From NCBI GenBank assembly GCA_023435705.1, contig JAEYRH010000009.1, forward strand, positions 248,001 through 312,000: 64,000 nucleotides of DNA, written 5' to 3'. The translations under genes were made by a program, and so were the position numbers. The notes under the pieces were generated by a model. That model saw only the letters and a program-made list of their open reading frames with translations. It was not told the origin of the DNA and made no database searches. Below, piece after piece: positions 8,229 to 17,017 of the stretch (position 1 is its first letter; every line of letters starts with the position of its first letter). The DNA is from Bacillota bacterium (GTDB taxonomy: Bacteria; Bacillota; Clostridia; Christensenellales; UMGS416).

Positions 8229-10112
8229 TCATTTCCGATTGTTTTTCTCCAGCCACACCAGCAGCACCGCGATATCTGCCGGGGATACACCGGACACGCG
8301 GCTGGCCTGCCCCACGTTTAATGGCCGGATGGACTGGAGCTTTTGCCGGGCTTCCTTGCGGATGCCTGCGATGGCAGTGTAATCGATATCCTGCGGCAGC
8401 TCCCTGTTTTCCAGCCTGCGCACACGCTCGATTTCCCGATGCTCCCGCTCGATATAGCCTGCGTAGCGGATGGCAATCTCCGCCTGTTCGATGGCATCCG
8501 GCAAGGCTTCGGGGCAATCGGGATCAAATTGTGCAAGGGCGGAATACTTAATAGCTGGCCGGCGCAATAGCTCTGCGACACGCACCGACGCGCCTGCAAC
8601 CGGCGGTTGACCGCCACCGGATTCGATGGCGGAGATGAGCTCTGGTGTGGCCTTCACCAGTGTCCGCTCAAAGTGGCTGACCAGCTTTTCTGTCTGTTCA
8701 CGCTTGCGCATCATGCGGCCATAGCGCTCCTCGCTCACCAGACCCACTGACCGACCGAATTCGGTCAGCCGGAGGTCGGCGTTGTCCTGCCGTAACACGA
8801 GGCGGTGCTCGGCCCGGCTGGTCATCATGCGGTAGGGCTCGTTGGTGCCCTTGGTCACCAGGTCGTCAATCAGCACGCCGATATAAGCGTCGCTGCGGCC
8901 GAGGATCAGCGGTGGCTCTCCCCTCAGGTACTGCGCGGCGTTGATGCCGGCCACGATGCCCTGGGCGGCGGCTTCCTCATAGCCTGATGTGCCGTTGATC
9001 TGGCCAGCGGTAAACAAGCCTTCCACCTGTTTTGCCATCAGTGACGGCAGCACTTGGGTGGGATCGATGCAGTCGTATTCAATGGCATATCCAGGGCGCA
9101 TCAGCTCCATGGCTTCCAGGCCCGGCAGCGTGCGCAGCATTGCGATCTGCACATCCACCGGCAAGGAGGTGGACATCCCCTGCACATACATCTCTCTGGT
9201 CTCCAACCCTTCCGGTTCGATGAAGACCTGGTGGGATGGCTTGTCGGCAAAGCGCACCACCTTGTCCTCAATGCTGGGGCAATAGCGGGGGCCTGTGCCC
9301 TCGATTACGCCGCTGTATAAAGGCGAGCGATGCAGGTTTTCTCGTATGATGCCGTGGGTGGCTGCGTTGGAATAGGTGAGCCAGCAAGGTTTCTGAGGGC
9401 AGTCCATGCTGCCGGTCAGGAAGGAGAACGGTGGCGTGGCTGGGTCGCCGGGCTGGATCTCCATGCGGGAATAGTCCAGCGTGCGGCCATCCACTCGGGC
9501 CGGCGTGCCGGTTTTGAAGCGCCGCAGTGAAAAGCCCAGCCGCTTGAGGCTGCCGGAAAGCTTGTCTGCCGGGAAAAGCCCTGACGGGCCGCTGCGTGCT
9601 GTGTATTCCCCGATGATCACCCGGCTTTTCAAGTAAACGCCGGTGGCCAGCACCAGTGCCCGGCAGCTATAAGTGGCGCCGGTGGCGGTGAGGATGCCGG
9701 TGACTTTTCCGCTCTTTGTATCAATCCGGACGCATTCTCCCTGCTTGAGATCCAGGTTTTCTGTGTTTTCCACCGTCCATTTCATGCGCCGCTGATAAGC
9801 CTTTTTGTCCGCCTGGGCCCGCAGGCTCTGCACAGCAGGGCCCTTGCTCTGGTTCAGCATGCGTGTTTGGATCGCCGTGGCGTCGGTGCAAAGCGCCATC
9901 TCGCCGCCCAGCGCATCCAGCTCGCGCACCAGGTGCCCCTTGCTTGTGCCGCCTATGGCGGGGTTGCAGGCCATCAGTGCGATGCCGTCCAGGTTGATGG
10001 TGAGCAGCAACGTCTTATGACCAAGGCGCGCGGCGGCCAGGGCGGCCTCCACACCGGCATGGCCGGCGCCCACCACGATGATGTCATAGTTACCGGAGGG
10101 GAAGGTGTGCAT
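8229..10112 (-). CDS. mnmG: tRNA uridine-5-carboxymethylaminomethyl modification enzyme MnmG (GidA)
   Basis: 627 residues, the usual length. The N-terminal FAD-binding Rossmann motif VGAGHAGVEAALAAARLG is followed by the MnmG signatures ACNPAIGGTSKGHLVRELDALGG and LNQSKGPAVQSLRAQADK, with GTSGYEEAAAQG in the middle and the C-terminal helical domain (LRRPAIKYSALA, DIDYTAIAGIRKEARQKL). With MnmE it installs the carboxymethylaminomethyl or aminomethyl group on U34 of several tRNAs. In many Bacillota it sits with mnmE, rsmG and parAB near the origin. Here those partners are absent, and the downstream gene is an acetyltransferase. Confidence 0.97.
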   Translation of the reverse strand: MHTFPSGNYDIIVVGAGHAGVEAALAAARLGHKTLLLTINLDGIALMACNPAIGGTSKGHLVRELDALGGEMALCTDATAIQTRMLNQSKGPAVQSLRAQADKKAYQRRMKWTVENTENLDLKQGECVRIDTKSGKVTGILTATGATYSCRALVLATGVYLKSRVIIGEYTARSGPSGLFPADKLSGSLKRLGFSLRRFKTGTPARVDGRTLDYSRMEIQPGDPATPPFSFLTGSMDCPQKPCWLTYSNAATHGIIRENLHRSPLYSGVIEGTGPRYCPSIEDKVVRFADKPSHQVFIEPEGLETREMYVQGMSTSLPVDVQIAMLRTLPGLEAMELMRPGYAIEYDCIDPTQVLPSLMAKQVEGLFTAGQINGTSGYEEAAAQGIVAGINAAQYLRGEPPLILGRSDAYIGVLIDDLVTKGTNEPYRMMTSRAEHRLVLRQDNADLRLTEFGRSVGLVSEERYGRMMRKREQTEKLVSHFERTLVKATPELISAIESGGGQPPVAGASVRVAELLRRPAIKYSALAQFDPDCPEALPDAIEQAEIAIRYAGYIEREHREIERVRRLENRELPQDIDYTAIAGIRKEARQKLQSIRPLNVGQASRVSGVSPADIAVLLVWLEKNNRK

Positions 10113-10136
10113 GGTTATATCGACTCCGTTTGAATC

Positions 10137-10256
10137 ACTCCCTCTACCTGCTTCGCAAGCATCTCCCTCTTGAGGGAGGCAAGGGATAGATTGAATATAC
10201 TGTTACTTGTCCCCCTCTTGAGGGGGATGCCGCCACAACGTGGCGGCGGGGGGAGT
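10137..10256 (+). repeat. Composite palindromic repeat, copy 1
   Basis: This 120-bp element has edges ACTCCCTC and GGGGGAGT. Its left arm holds CTCCCTCTTGAGGGAGGCAAG-like sequence (10171-10192) after a small hairpin (TGCTTCGCAAGCA). Its right arm holds CTTGTCCCCCTCTTGAGGGG followed by a second hairpin (CCGCCACAACGTGGCGG). The two arms are imperfect inverted copies of each other. Related copies lie at 44397-44546 and, inverted, at 46873-47028. It fills most of the gap between mnmG and the TVP38-like gene. Confidence 0.75.
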
Positions 10257-10291
10257 ATGACGAAAGGTTAGATGAGAGATCTTCGTGCACT

Positions 10292-11005
10292 TTAGGTTTT
10301 CTTTTCTCTCCCCAGTTTCCCCATTATCCAGTCATTGATCTTGTCGCCATACTTGAACGACACAAACATCAATGCCGCCGCTGCAATCCCGATCAGCACC
10401 CAACCCCAGACGGGCATCACAAGATCACCTGAGCCCACCAATGTGGACACGACCAGCCCCGGCGGGCGGGTGATGATCACGATAACAAGGAAGGGCAGCC
10501 AGCGGATGGCCGTGAGCCCTGCAATCAGGCAGAGCGCGTCGTCGGGGAAGAAGGGGATCAGAAACATTGCCGCAAGAAGGAAGGTGCTCTTTTTGGCAAA
10601 GGCATCCACATATTTCGTCACGGTGGCTTCGCCCACCAGCCGCACCACCAGCGGCCTGCCGAAGAGCCGCGCCAGGCCGAAAGCCAGCGCAGAACCCACC
10701 ACGGTGGCAGCTGTGCTGATGGCCAGCGCCGGCCAGAATCCGAACATCGCCCCGCCGGCCAGCGCCGTCACGTTGCCGGGGATGGGGGCCACGATCACCT
10801 GAGCGGTCTGCAGCAGGAAGAACATGAGCGGTGCCCATATTCCGAAACTGCTGATATAGGCTTGCAGCGCTTCCTGGCTTTCAAAGACTTTCAGGTAGCC
10901 TGCTTGCTTGAGCCACAGATAAAGCGCGACCAATGCCAGCGCTGCCAGAGCCACCAGCGCCCAAATGAGCCATTTGGGCAGTTTCTTTTTTTCTTGTCCT
11001 TCCAC
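10292..11005 (-). CDS. TVP38/TMEM64 (DedA-like) membrane protein
   Basis: 237 residues from a GTG start with AGGAGG just upstream. After a cytoplasmic Lys-rich N-terminus there are about six membrane segments. The core signature of the SNARE-associated/TVP38 family is present: PIPGNVTALAGGAMFGFW, then GSALAFGLARLFGR and a PFFPDDALCLIAG re-entrant segment. Related DedA/TVP38 proteins are linked to phospholipid flipping and proton-driven transport. The exact substrate here is unknown. It follows a lipoprotein gene and cca on the same strand and may be co-transcribed with them. Confidence 0.85.
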   Translation of the reverse strand: MEGQEKKKLPKWLIWALVALAALALVALYLWLKQAGYLKVFESQEALQAYISSFGIWAPLMFFLLQTAQVIVAPIPGNVTALAGGAMFGFWPALAISTAATVVGSALAFGLARLFGRPLVVRLVGEATVTKYVDAFAKKSTFLLAAMFLIPFFPDDALCLIAGLTAIRWLPFLVIVIITRPPGLVVSTLVGSGDLVMPVWGWVLIGIAAAALMFVSFKYGDKINDWIMGKLGREKKT

Positions 11006-11052
11006 TGATCCTCCTGTTTGATCCGGTAGTGTAAGTTTTCTTGACAGGCTTG

Positions 11053-12039
11053 TCAGCTTTCCACCGTCAAACCTGATATTTTCACAGTATTCAGATATTC
11101 AGTCGCTTGCCGCACAATGTCTTTGACCTGGGGGGAGTCACTCTTTTCCTTTGTTACTCGATTCAGATCGTCCAGCACGTCCTCCATGTAGTCAAACGGG
11201 AAGATGGTGCGCACGGAGTTATAAAGATCCTTCCCCGAGATTTCCTTCACCTTCGGCGGTTGTTTAAGCCCCGTCAGCCGCCACCCATCACCGGATTTCT
11301 TAAAAATGAGCGTGGCCGGCGTTGTGTAGAGGAAGCCGGGGGTGAATGATTTGCCATCAATCTCATATCCGGCGAAGGTAAGCAGCAGGTAAACCTTGGC
11401 AGTGTCTCTGGTCTCGGTGTTGACTCCATAGATGGTATAGGTGGTGAAGTAGGCTGTGGCATAACCGAAAGCCGGCTGCATGCCTGCCTTCAAATACCTG
11501 GGCAACTCCAGCTCCAACTGGGCAGTGCCCTTGTCCGGCTCCCATTTCAAGTTGCTGCCCACCAGTGATCCCTCATGGCCCCAAAGCTGCTCTTCCAGCA
11601 GGTAATACACGTATTCCGGCATGCGAAACACCCGTCCGTCGGAGGCTTTCATCAAAAGCTGCCCGTCGGAGGCGATGGTGAAGCTGTAGCGTGCCTTGCC
11701 CTCCGGGTCCAGCACATCCAGTTTGTTATCAAATTTCCCCACTGCGCCTTCCACCCGCAATCGCTCAGTAGAGTAGGCATCCATGATAAGCTGGGCGGCA
11801 ACCGGCTCCTGCAGGATCGCCGCAGGACCTTTTGCCGGTTTCAGGCTCAGCGTATAGCCAGCGAACCGCTCTACTGCCGGCGGGGCAATCTTGTCGGGAG
11901 ATGGGGTGACCTCCGGCCGCTCGGGGGCCGGCGTGGGGGATGCCGTCGCGGTGGACTTGCCCTTGCCACAACCTGTGCCTGTCAATGCCAGTGTCAATAT
12001 GAGAACCAGCGCCATACAGCGGGTGAATATCCTCTTCAC
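11053..12039 (-). CDS. Lipoprotein of unknown function
   Basis: 328 residues. The N-terminus is a lipoprotein signal peptide with lipobox TGTGC (Cys near 24), then a Ser/Thr/Pro-rich linker (about 28-55), then an approximately 270-residue extracytoplasmic domain with alternating beta segments (RVEGAVGKFDNKLDVLD, YATAYFTTYTIYGV). I do not recognise the domain; a pattern of mean-field beta strands with a C-terminal helix suggests a binding or chaperone-like fold (weak inference). The ATG overlaps the last 4 bp of cca, so translation is probably coupled. Confidence 0.75.
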   Translation of the reverse strand: MKRIFTRCMALVLILTLALTGTGCGKGKSTATASPTPAPERPEVTPSPDKIAPPAVERFAGYTLSLKPAKGPAAILQEPVAAQLIMDAYSTERLRVEGAVGKFDNKLDVLDPEGKARYSFTIASDGQLLMKASDGRVFRMPEYVYYLLEEQLWGHEGSLVGSNLKWEPDKGTAQLELELPRYLKAGMQPAFGYATAYFTTYTIYGVNTETRDTAKVYLLLTFAGYEIDGKSFTPGFLYTTPATLIFKKSGDGWRLTGLKQPPKVKEISGKDLYNSVRTIFPFDYMEDVLDDLNRVTKEKSDSPQVKDIVRQATEYLNTVKISGLTVES

Positions 12040-13445
12040 TTCATTTGCCTTCTTTCCAGCCGTTGCCTGTCATTCATCAATGCGGCAGCCAACCGCATCA
12101 GTTTGGCCCTGTTGTTGTCCTGCGGCCGCAGCACGGCGTGGCGGTGCAGCTCGGCCTTCAGCGCTCCCACCAATGGTGAGGGGCCCCCGGCAAGATTTGC
12201 CAGTGCGTCGCCGTCCACAGTAAGCTCCCGCTCGGTCCAGGGCACGTGTTCTTCTTCCATTCGATCCAGCAGAGCGATCCACCGGCTGGCCGGGTCGCCG
12301 GGCTCCGGGTGATCCTTGCTGCCGCGCACATCGGCCCGCCGCAGCTCCGCAAGCTTCCGGGCTCGTTCCCGACCTAGCTTCACAAAGAACAATCGCAGCC
12401 GCTTGTCTCCGGTGCGGCCATCCAGGTCAGCCATATGCCAGCGCACCAGCGCAGCCACCTCGTCGTTCAGGGCGTTGGGGCAGCGCAACCGTGTCAGGAT
12501 TTCCCGGGTGAGCAGCTCGCCCAGCTTGTCGTGGCCCACCATTTTGCCGCCATTCTTGAGGGCTGCCGGTTTGCCCACATCATGCAGAAGCCCGGCCAGA
12601 CGGAGTGATAGCTCCGGCGGTGTGCAGGAGGCCGTGCGGAGGAGGTGCTCCAACACATCGTGGTCGTGGTAGTCAGCCCGCTGCGCCACACCACGGCAGG
12701 GTTCCAATTCGGGCAGGAGAAAGGGCAGCAGCCCCAAGTCATCCAACAGGTGAAGACCCTTGAGCACCGGGCTTTGTGCGTAAGTGAGCTCCGGATACTT
12801 TTTGTCGGCCAGCATGATCTTGAAAAGCTCCGCCTGCAGCCGTTCCGGCACGATGTCGGCGAGGAGCCTTGCGCTTTCCCGAGCGGCGGAATAAGTTTCT
12901 TCTTCTATGGCAAAGTCCAGTTCGGCTGCAAATCGGGTCAACCGCATGAGCCTCAAGCCATCGTCTGCAAAGGTTTCAACAGGCTTCCGGCATGTCCTCA
13001 ACTGCCGGGCGGCGAGGTCTGCCAGACCGCTCAGCGGGTCGATATCGTCTCCTGAGGAAATGTCATGGTAGATCGCGTTCACGGTGAAGTCGCGCCGCAG
13101 CGCGTCCTGCTCCATCGTGGCGCCGAAGCAGACCATCTCCGGCCTGTGCGCTCCGCCCTCGCCATAGCTTTCGGTGCGAAAGGCCGTGTATTCGGCCTGT
13201 TCGCCGTCATACAGCACGCCGAAGGTGCCCAGCCTGGTGCTGCGCTCGAGCACCCGCACGCCGGGCACCCGCTCGAATAGCCCTGCGGCTTCCTCCGGTG
13301 GGAGCGCGCTGGACACATCAAGGTCTCCGGGCGGCAGGCCCAGCAGCCTGTTGCGCGGCCAGCCCCCCACCAGAAACAGCGGTGTGCCATTGCCTGAGAA
13401 AAGCTTCGCCGCGTCCTGGAGGAAACCGGGGATCGTGGGTCGCAA
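12036..13445 (-). CDS. cca: CCA tRNA nucleotidyltransferase
   Basis: 469 residues from a TTG start preceded by AGGAG (9-nt spacing). The class II nucleotidyltransferase head has LVGGWPRNRLLG and the metal-binding D-x-D in GDLDVSS, then RRDFTVNAI and the template-like EDGLR-type segment (here FADDGLRLMRLTRF). An HD domain follows (LAGLLHDVGKP). The enzyme adds or repairs the 3' CCA of tRNAs with CTP and ATP. The HD domain is typical of the bacterial CCA/poly(A) polymerase subgroup. It heads a minus-strand group with a lipoprotein and perhaps the TVP38-like gene, driven by the promoter at 13478-13506. Confidence 0.93.
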   Translation of the reverse strand: MRPTIPGFLQDAAKLFSGNGTPLFLVGGWPRNRLLGLPPGDLDVSSALPPEEAAGLFERVPGVRVLERSTRLGTFGVLYDGEQAEYTAFRTESYGEGGAHRPEMVCFGATMEQDALRRDFTVNAIYHDISSGDDIDPLSGLADLAARQLRTCRKPVETFADDGLRLMRLTRFAAELDFAIEEETYSAARESARLLADIVPERLQAELFKIMLADKKYPELTYAQSPVLKGLHLLDDLGLLPFLLPELEPCRGVAQRADYHDHDVLEHLLRTASCTPPELSLRLAGLLHDVGKPAALKNGGKMVGHDKLGELLTREILTRLRCPNALNDEVAALVRWHMADLDGRTGDKRLRLFFVKLGRERARKLAELRRADVRGSKDHPEPGDPASRWIALLDRMEEEHVPWTERELTVDGDALANLAGGPSPLVGALKAELHRHAVLRPQDNNRAKLMRLAAALMNDRQRLERRQMK

Positions 13446-13477
13446 GCAGGCCAGCTCCTTTGCACGGAAATGAACAT

Positions 13478-13506
13478 ATTATACTAAATACAATGGCACG
13501 CCGCAA
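13478..13506 (-). promoter_or_regulatory. Promoter of the cca operon
   Basis: On the minus strand TTGCGG (13506-13501), a 17-nt spacer and a perfect TATAAT (13483-13478) precede cca. The predicted start near 13471 leaves a leader of about 25 nt that includes the AGGAG site. Confidence 0.65.
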
Positions 13507-13640
13507 TGAAACGGAGAAATGCGAGCTTTTCTGCCGAATTCACCCATGATTCAACTCCTGTTTGAGGCATATTTTGCCCGCTTCTTGTCATGAAGGATTG
13601 CCCGCGTTATGATGTTGCCAATTCACCGGGAGGTTTGTCT

Positions 13641-15035
13641 ATGTCTGAAAAAAGCCACACCACCGACAGACTGCGGCAAGAGGCTCTGGACTTTACATTG
13701 TTTGAAGAAGCGAAGTGCTGCGCCGTGGACTATATGGCCGGCGTGCCGGATAGGCGCGTTTTTCCTGATCAGGCTGCGCTGAATGGCCTGTCGCGGTTTG
13801 ACGGGCCGCTGCCTGATCGGGGGCTGGATGGCCACGCGATCCTGTCTCTGCTCAATGAGGCCGGGTCTCCTGCCACCGTGGCGCAGACCGGCGGGCGCTA
13901 TTTCGGCTTTGTGAATGGCGGCGCGGTGCCTGCAGCCCTGGCTGCCCGCTGGCTTTCCGACGTGTGGGACCAAAACGCGGCGCTGTATGTAATCTCGCCG
14001 GTCTGCTCCAGGCTTGAAGAAATTTGTGAGAAATGGATTGTAGACTTGCTTGGCCTGCCCGGTGGCACGGCAGCCGGGTTTGTTTCGGGCAGTTCTTTGG
14101 CCACCGTGTGCGGGTTGGCCGCCGGGCGCAACAGCCTGCTTGCCCGGCAGGGGTATGATGTGGCCCGCCGCGGCCTGTTTGGTGCGCCTCAGATCAGGGT
14201 CGTGCTGGGAGCCGGGGCGCACTCCACTGTCTATAAGGCGCTTTCCATCCTGGGTCTTGGCAGCGAGCGGGTGGAGACGGTGCCGGTGGACGGGCAGGGC
14301 CGCATGCAGGCGGACAAGTTGCCGGAGTTGGACGGCAATACATTATTGATCCTGCAGGCGGGTAATGTGAACTCCGGCGCATTTGACCCGCTGCGGGAGC
14401 TCTGCGAAAAGGCCAATAAGGCCGGTGCGTGGGTGCATGTGGACGGCGCCTTCGGCCTTTGGGCTGCGGCCTCGCCCCGGTTCAGCCACCTCACCGACGG
14501 CATCGGATTTGCCGATTCCTGGTCGGTGGACGCCCACAAAACATTGAACGCGCCCTATGACTGCGGCATTGCGCTGTGCCGCCTCCGCCAAGCCCTTTCC
14601 GACGCGCTGCACATGACCGGCTCCTATATCCAATACAGCGAGCAGCGGGATGGCATGCTTTATACGCCGGAGATGTCGCGCAGGGGCCGGGCGGTGGAGC
14701 TTTGGGCGGCGCTTCTTTCGCTGGGGCGGCAGGGTGTGGCGGAGCTTGTGGAAAACCTGCATGACAAAGCGGCTTATTTCGCCGATTGCCTGCGGGAGCA
14801 CGGTTTTTTAATTCAAAATGAGGTTTGCTTCAACCAGGTGTTGGTTTCCGCCGGTGATGCGGAGCTGACGCAAAAGGTGCTGCGGGCCATACAGCAATCA
14901 GGCGAGTGCTGGTGCGGCGGCGCAGTATGGCAGGGCGAGCCGGTGATCCGCGTGAGCGTGTGCTCCTATCGCACCACAAGGCAGGATGTGGAGCGGTCTG
15001 CCCAAGCCTTCGCCGCTGCGCGCTCTGCATTGTAA
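13641..15035 (+). CDS. PLP-dependent group II decarboxylase-like enzyme
   Basis: 464 residues from the ATG at 13641, preferred because GGGAGG lies 7 nt upstream. Fold type I PLP signatures are clear: GFVSGSSLATVCGL in the cofactor-phosphate region, VHVDGAFGLWAA (the Asp that contacts the pyridine nitrogen), and the Schiff-base lysine in SVDAHKTLNAPYDCG. The N-terminal TGGRYFGFVNGGAVP is typical of the glutamate/aromatic amino acid decarboxylase family (pyridoxal_deC). The substrate amino acid is not evident. Some relatives act as aldehyde synthases or cysteine lyases. No antiporter gene neighbours it, so an acid-resistance role has no contextual support. The gene is monocistronic. Confidence 0.88.
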   Translation: MSEKSHTTDRLRQEALDFTLFEEAKCCAVDYMAGVPDRRVFPDQAALNGLSRFDGPLPDRGLDGHAILSLLNEAGSPATVAQTGGRYFGFVNGGAVPAALAARWLSDVWDQNAALYVISPVCSRLEEICEKWIVDLLGLPGGTAAGFVSGSSLATVCGLAAGRNSLLARQGYDVARRGLFGAPQIRVVLGAGAHSTVYKALSILGLGSERVETVPVDGQGRMQADKLPELDGNTLLILQAGNVNSGAFDPLRELCEKANKAGAWVHVDGAFGLWAAASPRFSHLTDGIGFADSWSVDAHKTLNAPYDCGIALCRLRQALSDALHMTGSYIQYSEQRDGMLYTPEMSRRGRAVELWAALLSLGRQGVAELVENLHDKAAYFADCLREHGFLIQNEVCFNQVLVSAGDAELTQKVLRAIQQSGECWCGGAVWQGEPVIRVSVCSYRTTRQDVERSAQAFAAARSAL

Positions 15036-15045
15036 TGGGGCTTCT

Positions 15046-15333
15046 TCAGCCGTTCGGGTTGGAGTCGGTGCCCTGTGAAAAGTCTATGATTTCCGATTGG
15101 GAGAGCGTAAGGGCGTTGTCGATCTCGGCAATCTCGTCGTTGATCAGCTCACCTTGTGTACCCTCCAGGTTTTGTGCTTTTGGGTCCTCCGGCCCCGGTG
15201 CCTGCCCGAACTGGTCCACCACGGTGCTGCCGGTAAACGGCGACGGGTCGCCTGGCCTGAGGCGGTATTTCTCTGCAACCGAGGGGTCAATGGGGTAGGT
15301 GCCGGCTTTGGTGCGCACATAAACTTTCTTCAT
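15046..15333 (-). CDS. Small hypothetical protein
   Basis: 95 residues from the ATG at 15333, where AAAGGAG gives a well-spaced ribosome binding site. The N-terminus (MKKVYVRTKAGTYPIDPSV) is basic, while the remainder is acidic and probably partly disordered (EDPKAQNLEGTQGELINDEIAEID). There is no signal peptide or known domain. It converges with the decarboxylase gene (10-bp gap), and I see no terminator in that gap. Confidence 0.55.
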   Translation of the reverse strand: MKKVYVRTKAGTYPIDPSVAEKYRLRPGDPSPFTGSTVVDQFGQAPGPEDPKAQNLEGTQGELINDEIAEIDNALTLSQSEIIDFSQGTDSNPNG

Positions 15334-15495
15334 TCCGATTCTCCTTTGGTGTGACATCACCGGCATATCTTAACCTGCCCGGTTGGAATCATGCTCTCCC
15401 GTTCTGGAATATCAAGCAGCAGTTTTGGCCAGACCGTGCATTGACATGGGCAGCGCCGCGCCGTAGGATTTGGATGAAATGGAAAGGAATGTGCT

Positions 15496-16263
15496 GTGGG
15501 TATGGAGTTCTGGTTTCCGCTTGGATTGGGTGTTTCTCTGTCAGCGCTCTTTGCAGGGTTGGCGGTTGCGCTGCGGTTTGGCAAGGCCTATTGGTTGATC
15601 TCCGGTTATAACACGATGACCGCCGAGCAGCAAAAGAACGTGGATGCGGAGGGTTTGGCCCGTTTCCTTGCCAATGCGCTGTTTGTCGCGGCCGGCGTGA
15701 TCGCCGCTGCCACGGCTTTTGAGCTTGTCGGTATGTGGATGGCGGGCGCAATATTGGCCGGGCTGTTGTTTGTGCCGGGTGTTGTGTTTTTAATGATTCG
15801 GGCGCAGAAGTATGATCGCAACGCTATGGATGCCGATGGCCGGCTGAACCGCAAGACCAAATGGGTGCTCGCGGCAGTGTTTATCTTTATGGCGGCGGTT
15901 ACGGTGTTTGTGGCAGTGCTCCTGGGCCAGAGCAGCAAGCCTGCCGTGTTCACCGTGTCAGAGGAATCGCTTATCATCGACTGCGCTTTCGGGCAGACGG
16001 TGGCGCTCAATCAGATCACCGGCCTGGAGCTAGTGGAGGAAATGCCGAAGGTCACAAGCAAGAATTACGGCTCCGACCTGGGCGACCGGCGGCGGGGGTG
16101 GTTCTCGATCGAAGGAGGGGCGGTTGCCCGTGTCTATACGGAGAACGCCAAACCGCCGTTTGTTCATTTCCTGGCGGATGAGAAGCAGTATTACATCAAC
16201 TGCCTGACGCCGTCTGAAACGCAGGTGTTGTATGGGAGGCTGGCGCAGGCAATCGGGCAATAA
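15496..16263 (+). CDS. Membrane protein with DUF3784-like N-terminus and PH-like C-terminus
   Basis: 255 residues. A GTG at 15496 is preferred to the ATG two codons later because of the AAAGGA spacing. The N-terminal half has about four membrane segments with the DUF3784 pattern (GKAYWLISGYNTMTAEQQKNVDAEGLARF). The C-terminal about 110 residues form a soluble beta-rich domain (FTVSEESLIIDCAFGQTVALNQITGLEL) that resembles bacterial PH-like domains. The function is unknown. It lies 13 nt upstream of an ABC exporter gene pair and may be co-expressed with it. Confidence 0.72.
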   Translation: MGMEFWFPLGLGVSLSALFAGLAVALRFGKAYWLISGYNTMTAEQQKNVDAEGLARFLANALFVAAGVIAAATAFELVGMWMAGAILAGLLFVPGVVFLMIRAQKYDRNAMDADGRLNRKTKWVLAAVFIFMAAVTVFVAVLLGQSSKPAVFTVSEESLIIDCAFGQTVALNQITGLELVEEMPKVTSKNYGSDLGDRRRGWFSIEGGAVARVYTENAKPPFVHFLADEKQYYINCLTPSETQVLYGRLAQAIGQ

Positions 16264-16276
16264 AGGGGGAGCGGCC

Positions 16277-17017
16277 ATGGAACAATTGGCGGTGCAAGCC
16301 GAGGGGGTGCGTGTGTCCTTCGGCAAGCAGCAGGTGCTGCGCGGTGTGGATCTGGACCTTGGGCACGGCGAGATCCTGGGCGTGCTTGGGCCATCGGGCT
16401 CGGGCAAGACCACGCTGATCCGCTGCGTGTTGGGCATGTGCGGCATGGATGGGGGCTCCGTGAGGCTGCTGGGGCGGAGCATGCCGGATCTGGATGTGAT
16501 GGACCGGGTGGGCTATATGGCCCAGGCTGATTCGCTCTATGATGACCTTTCCGGATTGGAGAACCTGATTTTCTTTGCGCGGCTTTCGGGCTTGGGCAGG
16601 GCTGCGGCCAAGCAAAAAGCGGAGGAGCTTTTTGCCCTGGTAGGCATGCAGGCAGACATGGGCAAGCGCGTGGTGCACTATTCCGGGGGCATGAAGCGGC
16701 GGCTGAGCCTGATGGCGGCGCTGATTGCAGACCCGGAAGTGCTGGTGCTGGATGAGCCCACCGTGGGCATTGACCCGGTGCTGCGCGAGGTGTTCTGGCA
16801 GGAATTCCGCCGCAGGAAAGCACTGGGCAGGGCTGTGATCGTGACCACTCATGTGATGGATGAAGCTGGCCGGTGCGACCGGCTGATGCTGCTGCGCGAC
16901 GGTGTGGTGATTGCCGGCGGCGCGCCGGACCGCCTGCTCAAAGACACAGGGCTGGCCACCGTGGAGGAGGTCTTCCTCCACTATGCCGTGCAGTCCGGCA
17001 AGGAGGGCGCCATATGA
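16277..17017 (+). CDS. ABC transporter ATP-binding protein
   Basis: 246 residues from the ATG at 16277 with GGGGGAG upstream. All ABC motifs are present: Walker A GPSGSGKTT, Q-loop in YMAQADSLYDDL, signature YSGGMKRRLSL (a variant of LSGGQ usual in ABC-2 type exporters), Walker B VLVLDEPTVGIDP and the H-loop in VTTHVMDEA. It overlaps the permease gene by ATGA and is its partner. The substrate is unknown. ABC-2 exporters of this kind move lipids, peptides or drugs. Confidence 0.92.
   Translation: MEQLAVQAEGVRVSFGKQQVLRGVDLDLGHGEILGVLGPSGSGKTTLIRCVLGMCGMDGGSVRLLGRSMPDLDVMDRVGYMAQADSLYDDLSGLENLIFFARLSGLGRAAAKQKAEELFALVGMQADMGKRVVHYSGGMKRRLSLMAALIADPEVLVLDEPTVGIDPVLREVFWQEFRRRKALGRAVIVTTHVMDEAGRCDRLMLLRDGVVIAGGAPDRLLKDTGLATVEEVFLHYAVQSGKEGAI

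Noticed and set aside
10130..10260. Repeated palindromes as a CRISPR array
   Set aside because: No regular repeat-spacer order and no cas genes; the parts are inverted arms of one element.
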